The position numbers and the translations under genes are program-made. Shown here piece after piece: positions 17,804-26,755 of a stretch of DNA of 64,000 nucleotides. The stretch lies in assembly GCF_008801605.1 (NCBI RefSeq), contig NZ_VZPJ01000001.1:930001-994000 (forward strand). The letters are read 5' to 3'. A model generated the notes under the pieces. That model saw only the letters and a program-made list of their open reading frames with translations. It had not been told where the DNA came from and ran no database searches. This stretch comes from Pseudomonas brassicacearum subsp. brassicacearum. GTDB lineage: Bacteria > Pseudomonadota > Gammaproteobacteria > Pseudomonadales > Pseudomonadaceae. Each line of letters opens with the position of its first letter. Position 1 is the stretch's first letter.

Positions 17804-17827
17804 CATCGCGAGCAAGCTCGCCCCCAC
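17804..17827. repeat. Single REP
   Basis: One REP arm (ATCGCGAGCAAGCTCGCCCC) without its inverted partner lies between the LysR remnant and the next gene. Confidence 0.75.
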
Positions 17828-17888
17828 AGTGGGTTTGCGGTGCGGGCGGTGCTAACGTGGCGCCTCGACGACTGACAAGGATGACCGC

Positions 17889-18674
17889 GTGCTGCTGCTC
17901 AAATTGCTGGTGATTCCCACGTTCCTGCTGCTGATTTCCCGGGCGGGCAGGCGTTGGGGGCCGAGCGTGGCCGGCTGGCTCTCGGGGTTGCCCGTCGTAG
18001 TGGGACCGATCCTGTTGTTCCTGGCCGTGGAACAAGGCGAGCTGTTTGCCGCGCAGTCGGCGACCGCGGCACTGGCGGCGATGTTCGCGATGATCGCTTT
18101 CTGCGTGGTGTACGCCCAGGTCGCCCAGCATCGCAACTGGCCCTGGGCGCTGGGCATCGCGCTAGGGGTCTGGGCCTTGGTGGCGTTGATCCTGTCCTGG
18201 CTACCGGCTTCGCTGCCGTTGTCGAGCCTGATCGCCCTGGTCGCGCTGCTGGCGGCGCCATATCTGTTCCCGACGGTCCGACCGGTGATGAACGGGCCGG
18301 CGGCCAAATCCGACAAATTGCTGCTGCGCATGATCGCCGGCGCGCTGTTGACCCTGGCGGTGACGCTGCTGGCCAGTACCGTGGGCGAGCGCTGGAGCGG
18401 GCTGCTGGCGGTATTCCCGGTGTTGGGCAGTGTCATGGCGGTGTTCTCCCAACAAACCCGGGGACCGGCCTTCACCGCCGCGCTGCTGCGGGCGACGGCC
18501 ACCGGCATGTATTGCTTCGCCGCCTTCTGCCTGACCCTGGCCCTCGCCCTGCCGATGCTGGGCATGCCCGCCTTTGCCTTGGGCGTCGCGGTGTCGATGG
18601 CCATGTTGCTGGTGACCCGACGCCTGCTGGTGCGGCCACCGCCCGGCGACACCGCACACCTTTCGCCAAAATGA
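17889..18674 (+). CDS. Multi-pass inner-membrane protein, unknown function
   Basis: The product has 261 residues with about eight predicted membrane segments and short loops. I do not recognise a named transporter family. A loop of small residues, SRAGRRWGPSVAGWLSGLPVVVGP, near residue 18 and a related stretch, STVGERWSGLLAVFPVLGSV, near residue 165 suggest an internal duplication of a four-helix unit. The start is a GTG at 17889 with AAGGA eight bases upstream. It stands alone after the LysR remnant. A small-molecule transporter or flippase is a guess only. Confidence 0.7.
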   Translation: MLLLKLLVIPTFLLLISRAGRRWGPSVAGWLSGLPVVVGPILLFLAVEQGELFAAQSATAALAAMFAMIAFCVVYAQVAQHRNWPWALGIALGVWALVALILSWLPASLPLSSLIALVALLAAPYLFPTVRPVMNGPAAKSDKLLLRMIAGALLTLAVTLLASTVGERWSGLLAVFPVLGSVMAVFSQQTRGPAFTAALLRATATGMYCFAAFCLTLALALPMLGMPAFALGVAVSMAMLLVTRRLLVRPPPGDTAHLSPK

Positions 18675-18760
18675 CGGTCTCTTCTGCACTGGCGCTGGAG
18701 TCAGGTGCGACGCCCATGGGATGATCGGCCTCCAGGCACGACCATCTGTGGAGCGTTTCA

Positions 18761-19348
18761 ATGTCATTGCTGAGTAAACAAGCCGCCGCCCTGTTGCTGG
18801 GGGCCATCGCCAGCCTGGTCGTGGTATCCGCCCAAGCGGCCCCGGCCAAACCTGCCGGCGATGCACCGGCGCAGAAAGTGTCGATGCTCGGCGGCAAGTT
18901 CACCTTCACCTTGCCCAAGGGCTTCACGGCGACGCCGCTACCCGCTGGTGAAGTGGCCCAGGGCACCGCTGGGGCGACAGGGACGATGTACAGCAATGCC
19001 ACCAGCAGGACCGTGGTGATTGCCGCTGAGAACACCATCGTCAACGGTACGAATGTGAAGGACGACGATGGTGCATTCCTCGACACCACCATGGCCGACT
19101 TCGCCGCCCAACGCATCAAGGCCCTGCCGGACGCCAAGATCCTCAGCGAAAAAAGCCTGACCCAAAAAGGCACCGGCCTGGGCCTGCGTCAGCTCGACAC
19201 CAGCGCGACCCAGGGCGGCGGGCCAACCCTCGACACCACGCTGCTGGGTGCCTCCGGCACGCACATGGCCGTGGTGCAGATCATCTCCCGGGCCAGCGAC
19301 AAGGCCGGTCATGAAGCGTTGGTGAAACAGATCGCCAGCGGTAAATAA
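18761..19348 (+). CDS. Secreted hypothetical protein (195 aa)
   Basis: This is a periplasmic or secreted protein of unknown function. The signal peptide (LLLGAIASLVVVSAQA, cut near residue 26) is followed by GGKFTFTLPKGFTATPLPAGE. It is then a mixed alpha/beta domain that resembles the small lipoprotein-like 'PsbP/DUF1795-type' stress proteins in outline; that likeness is weak. There are no cysteines in the mature part. GGAG precedes the ATG. It is a single gene followed by a REPIN. Confidence 0.7.
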   Translation: MSLLSKQAAALLLGAIASLVVVSAQAAPAKPAGDAPAQKVSMLGGKFTFTLPKGFTATPLPAGEVAQGTAGATGTMYSNATSRTVVIAAENTIVNGTNVKDDDGAFLDTTMADFAAQRIKALPDAKILSEKSLTQKGTGLGLRQLDTSATQGGGPTLDTTLLGASGTHMAVVQIISRASDKAGHEALVKQIASGK

Positions 19349-19369
19349 GCGCCCCGGAACATGTGGGAA

Positions 19370-19462
19370 TGTGGGAGCCGAGCTTGCTCGCGATGGCGTT
19401 GGCACATCCTGGCATTGACGCAAGCTGACCCACCGCTATCGCGAGCAAGCTCGGCTCCCACA
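19370..19462. repeat. REPIN
   Basis: An inverted REP pair with an extra C in both arms (GTGGGAGCCGAGC/GCTCGGCTCCCAC) shows paired, compensating changes, so the hairpin is conserved. Confidence 0.9.
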
Positions 19463-19489
19463 GGGTTTCCCCACAAGGGCTTAGGGTAG

Positions 19490-20206
19490 TCAGGGATTGA
19501 GCCGCTCCAGCCAGGCCCGCAGGTCCTGCACTTCCAGGGCGCTGATGCTGTGGCCGACGCCCGGGTAGGCATGGAATTCCGGTTCCAGCGCCAGGGTCTT
19601 CAGGAAGCTGTTGGCCTCGGTACCATCGTGGTAGGGAATGATCGGGTCTGCCGTGCCATGGCCGATGAACACCGCCAGTGTCCGGCGCGATTCATCTGGG
19701 GTCAGTTCCGCCCGCAGCACTGACAGGACCCGCCCACCCATTGCGGCAATACCGCCGACGGCTTCGGGGTGTCGCAGGGCCACTTCGTAGCTCATCATCG
19801 CGCCCTGGCTGAACCCTACCAGGTAGACCTTGCTCGCATCGGTCGAGTACTTGGCCCGAGCCTTGTCGATGAAGTCCAGCAGCATCTGACCGCTGGCCTT
19901 CAAGTCCGAGGTGTCACCGTCGTAGGCACCGTCGCCCGTCTTCGCGAACCACTGATAACGGTCCTGTTCCATGCTCTTCGGCGCCCGCACCGAGAGGTAG
20001 TTGTAATCCCGGGGCAACTCGCTCTTGAGTTCGAACAGGTCCTGTTCGTTGCTGCCGGAGCCGTGCAGGAAGATCACCAGCGGGCGGTTGCCGGCTTGCT
20101 CATCGGCTTGGGCCAGGTAGTTGAGCGGCAAGTCCGTGTGCAGCGAGGGTTGGGCTTGCAACCCGGACGAGACCAGCAATAGAAACAGGGCGAGCGCTTT
20201 AAACAT
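19490..20206 (-). CDS. Exported alpha/beta-hydrolase (carboxylesterase)
   Basis: This is an alpha/beta-hydrolase of the phospholipase/carboxylesterase type, 238 residues. A signal peptide (FKALALFLLLVSSGLQA) suggests export. The oxyanion region is VIFLHGSGSNEQDLFEL. The nucleophile elbow is VGFSQGAMMSYEVAL (Ser in GFSQG), followed by an acid in HGTADPIIPY and the catalytic His in GVGHSI. The ATG at 20206 has GGAGGAAG upstream. The substrate is unknown; small acyl esters are typical of the family. Confidence 0.85.
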   Translation of the reverse strand: MFKALALFLLLVSSGLQAQPSLHTDLPLNYLAQADEQAGNRPLVIFLHGSGSNEQDLFELKSELPRDYNYLSVRAPKSMEQDRYQWFAKTGDGAYDGDTSDLKASGQMLLDFIDKARAKYSTDASKVYLVGFSQGAMMSYEVALRHPEAVGGIAAMGGRVLSVLRAELTPDESRRTLAVFIGHGTADPIIPYHDGTEANSFLKTLALEPEFHAYPGVGHSISALEVQDLRAWLERLNP

Positions 20207-20270
20207 CAATCTTCCTCCATCGTTCGATAGCCGCACGACAAGAAGCGTGCGGTGAGGTAGACAGCACTTA

Positions 20271-21383
20271 TCAGTCGTTGCTCAATTTCCCCGTACGAAT
20301 CGGTTCACGCCCGGCGACTTTTGCCTGCCAGATGCCCGGCTGGGTGTAGCGCCCGCGGTCCAGGGCAAACAGCACGCCACTGGTGCCAGCCCGCACGGTG
20401 GTGACCCGATCATTCAACGGATCGACCACTTCGAACAGCGGATCGCCGCGCTCCACCCATTCACCGGCCTCACGCAGGAAGCTCACCACACCATGGTGCG
20501 GCGCGAACAGGTATTGGGTGCCTTCGAACGGAAAGCCTTCGCAGCATTCGGCGGGGGCGGATGGCCAGTCCCCGGCGATAAAACCCTGCTCGGCCAAAAA
20601 CCCGAGGATGGCTTCACAATTGGCCTGGGCCTGTTCCACGCGAGTGTCGCCCATGCTGCCCAGCTCCAGCGTCGTCGCCAGGTTCGCCGCTGGGATCGAC
20701 GCCGCCGGAAAGGTTTTGGCCAGGCGCAACCAGGGTGAGGAGCAGGACTCGTCGAACGAACTGCCACCGGAATCTTCACTCAGCAACGCCACCCCGGCCT
20801 TCAAGCGTGCGGCCAGGGAGCGCCATTGCGGCCACTGTTGCGGCAAGGCATACAAGTGGATCGCTGCCTCGAAATCGCAATGCAGGTCCAGGGTGATGTC
20901 GGCGTCGCAGGCATGGCGCAGCAGCAGGCGATGCAGTGCTTCAAGTTGCGAAAGCGGCGCCGGCAGCTCGTCGAGAACCTGGGCCATGGTCTGGCGGATC
21001 AAGGTGATGTTGGCGGCCGGGTCGTCACCCAGCCGATCACCGATGCGTTGCGCCACCGGCGCACTGAGCTCCACGAAAGAGCGGTTGAAATTCTTGCCAC
21101 TGCCCAGTTCGAAACGCCCCATGTGGGCGCTTTGCAGATGTTGATCCAGGCCGATGGGATTGGCCACCGGCACCAGCTCGATCACCCCTTTGAGCAGGCC
21201 TTGCGCCTCGAGGTCGTTGAGCCGCTGCTTCAGCTCCCAGGCAGTACGCATGCCCGGCAGTTCGTCGGCGTGCAGGCTGGCCTGGATATAAACCTTGCGC
21301 GGGCCATGGCCGTAACGAAACACACTGAGCCGACGCTCGGTGCCCAGGTGGCTCCATGGCAGGGTATGGTCGATGCGTTGCAT
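20271..21383 (-). CDS. Succinylglutamate desuccinylase/aspartoacylase family (M14-like)
   Basis: This is a zinc-dependent deacylase-like protein of 370 residues. The metal ligands are visible as SLHADELPG (His38 and Glu41, the HxxE pair) and LDLHCD (third His). The C-terminal part (residues 270-370) is a beta-rich biotinyl/lipoyl-like segment (REAGEWVERGDPLFEVVDPLNDRVTTV), as in the AstE/AspA group found next to transport genes. It probably removes an acyl group from an amino acid. The gene lies on the same strand as, and downstream of, an amino-acid binding-protein gene, separated by a dispersed repeat. Together they hint at acquisition and processing of acylated amino acids. Confidence 0.8.
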   Translation of the reverse strand: MQRIDHTLPWSHLGTERRLSVFRYGHGPRKVYIQASLHADELPGMRTAWELKQRLNDLEAQGLLKGVIELVPVANPIGLDQHLQSAHMGRFELGSGKNFNRSFVELSAPVAQRIGDRLGDDPAANITLIRQTMAQVLDELPAPLSQLEALHRLLLRHACDADITLDLHCDFEAAIHLYALPQQWPQWRSLAARLKAGVALLSEDSGGSSFDESCSSPWLRLAKTFPAASIPAANLATTLELGSMGDTRVEQAQANCEAILGFLAEQGFIAGDWPSAPAECCEGFPFEGTQYLFAPHHGVVSFLREAGEWVERGDPLFEVVDPLNDRVTTVRAGTSGVLFALDRGRYTQPGIWQAKVAGREPIRTGKLSND

Positions 21384-21404
21384 GAAATCTCCGAATGACT
21401 AGGC

Positions 21405-21519
21405 GTAGGAGCTGTGTAGGAGCTGTCGAGCGAAGCGAGGCTGCGATCTTTTGATCTTTCGCTCTGGACTCAACTGGCAGTGGAAAGATCGCAGCCTCGC
21501 TTCGCTCGGCAGCTCCTAC
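21405..21519. repeat. Long inverted dispersed repeat (GTAGGAGCTG type)
   Basis: The arms (21416 onward) GTAGGAGCTGTCGAGCGAAG and CTTCGCTCGGCAGCTCCTAC enclose the same GATCTTTTGATCTTTC core as the unit at 6797-6904. A short duplicate of the left tip lies at 21405. It separates two same-strand genes. Confidence 0.8.
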
Positions 21520-21534
21520 AGCAGCTCTTACCGA

Positions 21535-22314
21535 TTAATGCCCGTAGACATCAAAGGCGAAGTATTTGTCCTGCACTTTCTTGTACGTGCCATTGGCGCG
21601 GATTTCGCTGATGGCGGCGTTGAATTTGTCGGCCAGGACCTTATCGCCCTTGCGCACCGCAATGCCGGCGCCACCGCCGAAGTATTTCGCGTCTTCATAG
21701 GTCGGGCCCACGAAGGCGAAGCCTTTGCCAGCATCGGTCTTCAGGAAACCGTCGTCGAGGTTGACCGAGTCGGCCAGCATGGCGTCGAGGCGACCAGCAA
21801 CCATGTCCAGGTTGGCTTCCTGCTGGGAGCCGTAGCGCACCAGGTTGATCCCGGCGGGCACCAGCACTTCAGTGGCGAAACGGTCGTGGGTACTGGCACG
21901 CAGCACACCGACTTTCTTGCCCTTGAGCTCGGTCAGCGGGTCCTTGACCTCGGAGCCTTCCTTCATCACGAACCGCGCCGGGGTGTGGTAGTACTTGATG
22001 GTGAAATCGACGTTTTTCTTGCGATCGTCGGTGATGGTCATGGACGACAGGATCGCATCGATCTTCTTCACTTTCAGCGCGGGGATCAGGCCATCGAACT
22101 CCTGCTCGACCCAGGTGCACTTGACCTTCATCTGCTCGCAGAGGGCGTCGCCGATATCGACATCGAAGCCGGTCAGCTTGCCGTCGGGGGTTTTCATCGA
22201 AAAAGGCGGGTAACCGGCTTCGATCCCGAGGCGGATCGGCTTGGCCTCTTCGGCCACGGCCGACAGGGACAATACGGACAGTGCCAGGGCACCGAACATG
22301 GCTAGCTTGTTCAT
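21535..22314 (-). CDS. Amino-acid ABC transporter substrate-binding protein
   Basis: This is a periplasmic binding protein of the lysine/arginine/ornithine-histidine family, 259 residues. The signal peptide is [18 protein letters not shown]. The mature domain carries [33 protein letters not shown], the family signature, and the ligand-contact stretch [22 protein letters not shown]. The ATG at 22314 has AGGAG upstream. No permease or ATPase genes adjoin it, so it is an orphan receptor that must use a transporter encoded elsewhere. The hydrolase downstream could act on the imported ligand. Confidence 0.9.
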   Translation of the reverse strand: MNKLAMFGALALSVLSLSAVAEEAKPIRLGIEAGYPPFSMKTPDGKLTGFDVDIGDALCEQMKVKCTWVEQEFDGLIPALKVKKIDAILSSMTITDDRKKNVDFTIKYYHTPARFVMKEGSEVKDPLTELKGKKVGVLRASTHDRFATEVLVPAGINLVRYGSQQEANLDMVAGRLDAMLADSVNLDDGFLKTDAGKGFAFVGPTYEDAKYFGGGAGIAVRKGDKVLADKFNAAISEIRANGTYKKVQDKYFAFDVYGH

Positions 22315-22491
22315 TTTCGCTCCTGAGTGCGCAGGTATTTTATTGATCGTTATAGGCAGATTCGTAAGCAGCGTTCGGTCAGCAAAAACCGAAGTGGCCG
22401 GGAGTCTAGAGGGGCACTCGGGAGGGGAATTATGTTGAGGCGACAAATACTTATAAAAAGCCACTAATGCCGTGTTGTAACGCCGAAGTTC

Positions 22492-22581
22492 TGTAGGAGC
22501 GAGCTTGCTCGCGATCGCGGTGCGTCAGCGTGCCTCAATGCCGAATGTGCCGCCGTCATCGCGAGCAAGCTCGCTCCCACA
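22492..22581. repeat. REPIN
   Basis: An inverted REP pair lies between the binding-protein promoter region and the rhodanese stop. The left arm has GTAGGAGC in place of GTGGGAGC. Confidence 0.9.
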
Positions 22582-22600
22582 AAGAGCTGTTTGCGCTGTC

Positions 22601-23035
22601 TCAGCAGTCGCAGCTGATCGCCTCCTCCGCCATGCGCTCCACTGTACCGCTCAGGCGAAAGCCTTCATCGAGCCAGCCCATGACGCCGCCGATCATTTCC
22701 TTGACCGGGTAGCCCAACGTTGCCAGGCGCACTGCCGCCTTGTTCGCGCCATTGCAATGCGGGCCAGCGCAATACACCACGAACAGGGTGGTCTTGGCAT
22801 AGGCGGCCAGCGCCTGGGCGGTGAGCGTGCGGGTTGGCAGGTTGATCGCCCCGGGTACGTGGCCGCGTTCGTAGGCCAGTGGTCCGCGTACATCCACCAG
22901 CACAAAATCGATATTGCCGGCCTGTTGGCTGGCGTGAACGTCGGAACAATCAGTTTCGAATGTCAGGCGACGGCTGAAATGCTGCAGGGCGATATCGGAG
23001 GGGGCAGCAGGCACTTCGCGAACCAGGCTGGTCAT
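22601..23035 (-). CDS. Rhodanese-like protein
   Basis: This is a single-domain sulfurtransferase-like protein of 144 residues. Residues 45-65 (VLVDVRGPLAYERGHVPGAI) and the active loop VVYCAGPHCNGANKAA identify the rhodanese fold, with the catalytic cysteine at residue 89 and another cysteine five residues later. The loop lacks the Arg typical of thiosulfate sulfurtransferases, so the acceptor is uncertain. It ends CDC. The gene is divergent from an FtrA-like AraC regulator 100 bases away; this pairing suggests control by that regulator. Confidence 0.88.
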   Translation of the reverse strand: MTSLVREVPAAPSDIALQHFSRRLTFETDCSDVHASQQAGNIDFVLVDVRGPLAYERGHVPGAINLPTRTLTAQALAAYAKTTLFVVYCAGPHCNGANKAAVRLATLGYPVKEMIGGVMGWLDEGFRLSGTVERMAEEAISCDC

Positions 23036-23136
23036 GGGCGTGTACTCCAGGATAGATAAGGCGTGAAGAGACTTTATCCCCCCGATGCTTACCGCTACAG
23101 TGGCGCACAAGACACTCTGTGGGAATTTTCCGCCAA

Positions 23137-24096
23137 ATGCAGCCTAACCCTGGTCTGGTCGCGATTCTTGCCTACGACGGCCTGTGCACGTTCGAATTCG
23201 GTGTCGCCGTCGAGATCTTCGGATTGGAGCGACCGGAATTCGATTTCCCCTGGTACACGCATCGGATCGTCGCGGTCGATGACGGCCCGATGCGCGCCAT
23301 GGGCGGCTTCCAGATATTGGCCGATGGCGGTATGGAACTGCTCGAAACCGCCCGGACCATCATCGTGCCAGGCTGGCGCAACCGCAGCGAACCACCGTCC
23401 CAGGCGTTGCTCGAAGCACTGCGCAGGGCCCACGCCCGTGGTGCGCGCCTGCTGTCGATCTGCTCCGGTGCCTTCGTACTCGCCGCCGCCGGGTTGCTCG
23501 ACGGGCTGGGCGCCACGACTCATTGGCGCTACGCCGACGAACTGGCCGCAAGCTTTCCGGCCGTGCGGGTAGACCCGGATGTGCTGTACGTGGATTCAGG
23601 ACAGGTCATCACCTCGGCGGGCAGCGCCGCCGGTATCGATGCCTGCCTGCACCTGGTGGCACGGGACTATGGCGTCCAGGTCGCCAACGCCGTGGCACGC
23701 CGGTTGGTGATGTCGCCGCAACGTACGGGCGGGCAGGCGCAGTTCATTCCCTCGCCGGTCAGCCGCACGCCACGCAGCGACCTGTCGAGTGTCATGCAAT
23801 GGGCCCGCGAACGCCTGCACGAACCCCTCGGGGTGCGCGAACTGGCCAGCCAGGCGGCCATGAGCGAACGCACCTTCCTGCGCCATTTCACCCAGGCCTG
23901 CGGCGTGTCGCCCAAGGCCTGGCTGCAACATGAACGCCTGGCCCGGGCCCGCGAATTGCTGGAAAGCACCGGGGACAACACCGACAACATCGCGCAACTG
24001 TGCGGCTACCGCTCGGTGGAAAGCTTTCGCGTGGCGTTTCGCAGCGTCGTCGGGTTGGCGCCGTCGGTGTATCGGGAGCGGTTTGGGCGGGGGTAA
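23137..24096 (+). CDS. FtrA-like AraC-family regulator (GATase1-like N-terminus)
   Basis: This is a transcription factor of 319 residues in two parts. The N-terminal DJ-1/PfpI-like domain (about 1-190) contains ILAYDGLCTFEFGVAVEIFG and the nucleophile-elbow-like RLLSICSGAFVLAAAGLLDG. The C-terminal AraC helix-turn-helix pair (about 215-315) contains REPLGVREL-type ELASQAAMSERTFLRHF and IAQLCGYRSVESFRVAF. I chose the ATG at 23137; a GTG at 23119 is the alternative. It is divergent from the rhodanese gene, its likely target. Its effector is unknown. Confidence 0.88.
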   Translation: MQPNPGLVAILAYDGLCTFEFGVAVEIFGLERPEFDFPWYTHRIVAVDDGPMRAMGGFQILADGGMELLETARTIIVPGWRNRSEPPSQALLEALRRAHARGARLLSICSGAFVLAAAGLLDGLGATTHWRYADELAASFPAVRVDPDVLYVDSGQVITSAGSAAGIDACLHLVARDYGVQVANAVARRLVMSPQRTGGQAQFIPSPVSRTPRSDLSSVMQWARERLHEPLGVRELASQAAMSERTFLRHFTQACGVSPKAWLQHERLARARELLESTGDNTDNIAQLCGYRSVESFRVAFRSVVGLAPSVYRERFGRG

Positions 24097-24147
24097 ATAG
24101 CCTACTGGTGATGAAGCTGTCGAACGCTGCTGTGGTGAGGGCACATA

Positions 24148-24234
24148 TGTGGGAGCAAGGCTTGCTCGCGATATGAGCGCCTCGATTTCTGGAAGACCGC
24201 ATCGCCTGTATCGCGGGCAAGCCTTGCTCCCACA
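24148..24234. repeat. REPIN
   Basis: An inverted REP pair of the AAGGC subtype lies between the convergent FtrA-like and cobF genes. Confidence 0.88.
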
Positions 24235-24265
24235 TGCCCTCTCGCCACAGGTTGATGTGCAAGCG

Positions 24266-25024
24266 TCATTGAGGTTTACGCAACAAATAAGTATCCATGA
24301 TCCAGCCATTGGCCTTGCGCGCGGCCTTACGGGTGCGTTCGATGTCATCGGCCACGTCCCCCAGGCGGCCGGCGATAAGGATTTCATCCGGCGTCCCCAC
24401 ATAGGCACCCCAGTAGATGTGCGTATCCGGATCGCTCACCTGGCGATAGGCGTCCTCGGCATCGAGCATCACCACCACACTCGCCGCATCACCCACCTGC
24501 CCCGCCGCCAACCGGCGTCCGGTGGTAATTTCCAGCGAACCGCCAATGCTGTTCAAAGGCACTTTATGCCGGGCGGCCAAGGCCTGGACGCTGGTGATGC
24601 CGGGGATCACCTCGAATTCGAAGGCGCAGCGGCCCGCATCGAGGATCGCCTGCAGGATGCGCACGGTACTGTCGTACAGCGCCGGATCGCCCCACACCAG
24701 AAAACCACCCCGTTGACCGTCGGACAGTTCTTCATTGATCAAGCGTTCGAAGGTGGCCTGTTTAGCGCGGTTCAACGCTTCGACGCTGTCCTTGTAGTCC
24801 AGGTCGCCGCGTTGGCGTTCCGGGCTGTAGGCTTCGACGAAACGGTAGGTGCGATCAACGATGTAGCGCCGACAGACTTCGCGCCGCAGGTCCAACAGTT
24901 TGTCCTTGGCCGGGCCCTTGTCCATGAGAAAGACCACCTCCAAGCGGTTCAAGGCTTTCACTGCCTGCATCGTCAGGTGATCCGGATCGCCGGCCCCAAT
25001 GCCGATGACTGACAATTTCTTCAT
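24266..25024 (-). CDS. cobF: Precorrin-6A synthase (deacetylating)
   Basis: CobF is the SAM-dependent methyltransferase that methylates C1 of precorrin-5 and releases acetate in aerobic cobalamin synthesis. The 252 residues start MKKLSVIGIGAGDPDHLTMQ, the glycine-rich motif of tetrapyrrole methylases, and later carry GGFLVWGDPALYDSTVRIL and FEVIPGITSVQALAA. The ATG at 25024 overlaps the upstream phosphatase stop in an ATGA junction. No other corrin genes are within the window, as is common where the cob genes are scattered. Confidence 0.93.
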   Translation of the reverse strand: MKKLSVIGIGAGDPDHLTMQAVKALNRLEVVFLMDKGPAKDKLLDLRREVCRRYIVDRTYRFVEAYSPERQRGDLDYKDSVEALNRAKQATFERLINEELSDGQRGGFLVWGDPALYDSTVRILQAILDAGRCAFEFEVIPGITSVQALAARHKVPLNSIGGSLEITTGRRLAAGQVGDAASVVVMLDAEDAYRQVSDPDTHIYWGAYVGTPDEILIAGRLGDVADDIERTRKAARKANGWIMDTYLLRKPQ

Positions 25025-25599
25025 CGCGGCGCCTCCTGGCCAGGTCCCTGGGTGCGTAATCGCCATACGCCGTTGAAACGCAATTCGAGGGTGGACAACG
25101 GTTCAATGTCGATCCGGTTGAATGTGGCGGCCGGGCAACCCAAGACATTCACCAGGGCTGCGCGGATCACGAAGGGGTGGGTGACGGCCAGCAGATGTCC
25201 TGGCCGGGTTTCCAGACTGGCCAGCCAACCCCCGACACGGCGACACAACTGGGCGACAGATTCACCACCATGGGGAGCCGCCTCGGCATCGTCGAGCCAG
25301 CTTTGCAGGGCTTGCGGTTCAGCCTGAAGCAAGTCATCGATGGACAATCCGCGCCAGCGTCCCAGATCGCAATCGGCCAGGGCCTGGTCCTGCTCGGGCT
25401 CGGCGCCGAACAACGCGGCGGTCTGGCGCGTGCGCAGTTCCGGCCCGCACAGCAGTTGCCGGACATTTCGGTAGCGATGCTCGACCTGCGCGCGGCGTGC
25501 CAGCCAGTCGGCGTCCAGCGATTCGTCCAGGCCAAAGCGCGCCTGCTTCTGGGCGGCGGTGCGGGCGTGGCAGATCAAGGTCAGACGAGTGGCTTGCAC
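25021..25599 (-). CDS. CobC-like histidine phosphatase
   Basis: This is a histidine-phosphatase superfamily protein of 192 residues, translationally coupled to cobF. The catalytic motif reads LTLICHART, so the usual RHG is CHA: the phospho-accepting His11 is kept but the preceding Arg is Cys10. The second half has CGPELRTRQTA, the Arg/Thr phosphate pocket, and LLAVTHPFVIRAAL with the second His. By context it may do the alpha-ribazole-phosphate step of cobalamin synthesis (CobC). The substituted Arg makes activity uncertain. Confidence 0.75.
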   Translation of the reverse strand: MQATRLTLICHARTAAQKQARFGLDESLDADWLARRAQVEHRYRNVRQLLCGPELRTRQTAALFGAEPEQDQALADCDLGRWRGLSIDDLLQAEPQALQSWLDDAEAAPHGGESVAQLCRRVGGWLASLETRPGHLLAVTHPFVIRAALVNVLGCPAATFNRIDIEPLSTLELRFNGVWRLRTQGPGQEAPR

Positions 25600-25821
25600 A
25601 CTGGATTCTCAGGCAATCGAAAAGGTCGCATGGGCGGGATATTCATGCTTTTAGTTGTACAGCACCTTATACGAAATCAAATAAATGAGACAAAAAGGCG
25701 TTATGTCCGACATCGCCAGAAGTATCGACTGACATACCTGGTCTACTCAGCCGGGACCAACTCCTACAAGGGTTTCGCACAATATTCGAGCATTTTAAAC
25801 GGAACGTAAAAACCACTGGAC

Positions 25822-25839
25822 ATGTAGCACCAGCTACAT
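25822..25839. promoter_or_regulatory. Dyad upstream of the RpiR regulator
   Basis: A perfect inverted repeat ATGTAGC-ACCA-GCTACAT lies about 20 bases before the rpiR-like start and overlaps the likely promoter. It is a plausible autoregulatory operator for the RpiR protein that controls the catabolic cluster behind it. Confidence 0.5.
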
Positions 25840-25859
25840 AAATACTGTTTTCAGGAGTT

Positions 25860-26753
25860 ATGAAAGAAATTCAACACCCATCCTGGCAAGGAGCACGGAT
25901 GCCACCTCTCAGAGACCTGATCACCGATCCCGGCCTGGTTTTGACGCCGTCGGAACGCAAGGTCGTACGTGCCCTGCTCGATCACTACCCACGCAACGGC
26001 CTCGGCCCGATGTCACGCCTGGCAGACCATGCCGGCGTCAGCGACCCGACCATCGTGCGGCTGGTGAAAAAACTCGGGTTTGGCGGTTACGCCGAATTCC
26101 AGGATGCCCTGCTCAGTGACATGGACCATCGCCTGCGCTCCCCCCGCACCCTGTTGAAACCGCGGGCCAAATTGCAGCAAGGCGATACCTGGAGCCAGTA
26201 CCTGGCCGCCAGTCAACGCCACCTCATCGACACCCAGGCCCTGACTCAACCCGAAGACGTGCGCATTCTCGTGCAGTGGTTGCTCGACAGCCGCCATCAC
26301 GTGCATTGCTTCGGTGGGCGCTTCAGCAGCTTCCTGGCCCACTACCTGCTCAACCATTTGCGGCTGTTGCGCGCCGGCTGTTTCGCCCTGGAAGACAACG
26401 CCCAACTGCCTGACCGGCTGTTCGACGTGCAGCGCCAGGATGTGGTGCTGATCTTCGATTACCGTCGCTACCAGGCCCAGGCCCTGCGTGTGGCCAGCGC
26501 GGCCAAGGAGCGCCACGCCCGCGTCGTGCTGTTCAGCGACGTCTACGCTTCGCCGTTGCGCGAGTTGGCCGACCTGATCATCAGCGCCCCGGTGGAATCG
26601 ATCTCGGCCTTCGACAGCCTGGTGCCAGCGCTGGCCCAGGTCGAGGCACTGATTGCCTGCCTGACCCTGCAATGCCCCGAGCTGGCCGAACGCCTGGAAG
26701 GCATCGATACCTTGCGCACGGAATTCAACACGCACCTGTTGGAGGAAAAATAA
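25860..26753 (+). CDS. MurR/RpiR-family transcriptional regulator
   Basis: This is a 297-residue regulator. The N-terminal HTH_6 domain (about 20-95) shows LTPSERKVVRALLDHYPRNGLG and SRLADHAGVSDPTIVRLVKKLGFGGYAEFQ. The C-terminal SIS domain (about 130-270) contains DVRILVQWLLDSRHHVHCFGG and QRQDVVLIFDYRRY and would bind a phosphosugar or other small ligand. AGGAG precedes the ATG at 25860. The gene is followed within two bases by the first enzyme of a six-gene catabolic cluster, so it is probably the local regulator. Confidence 0.9.
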   Translation: MKEIQHPSWQGARMPPLRDLITDPGLVLTPSERKVVRALLDHYPRNGLGPMSRLADHAGVSDPTIVRLVKKLGFGGYAEFQDALLSDMDHRLRSPRTLLKPRAKLQQGDTWSQYLAASQRHLIDTQALTQPEDVRILVQWLLDSRHHVHCFGGRFSSFLAHYLLNHLRLLRAGCFALEDNAQLPDRLFDVQRQDVVLIFDYRRYQAQALRVASAAKERHARVVLFSDVYASPLRELADLIISAPVESISAFDSLVPALAQVEALIACLTLQCPELAERLEGIDTLRTEFNTHLLEEK

Positions 26754-26755
26754 GG

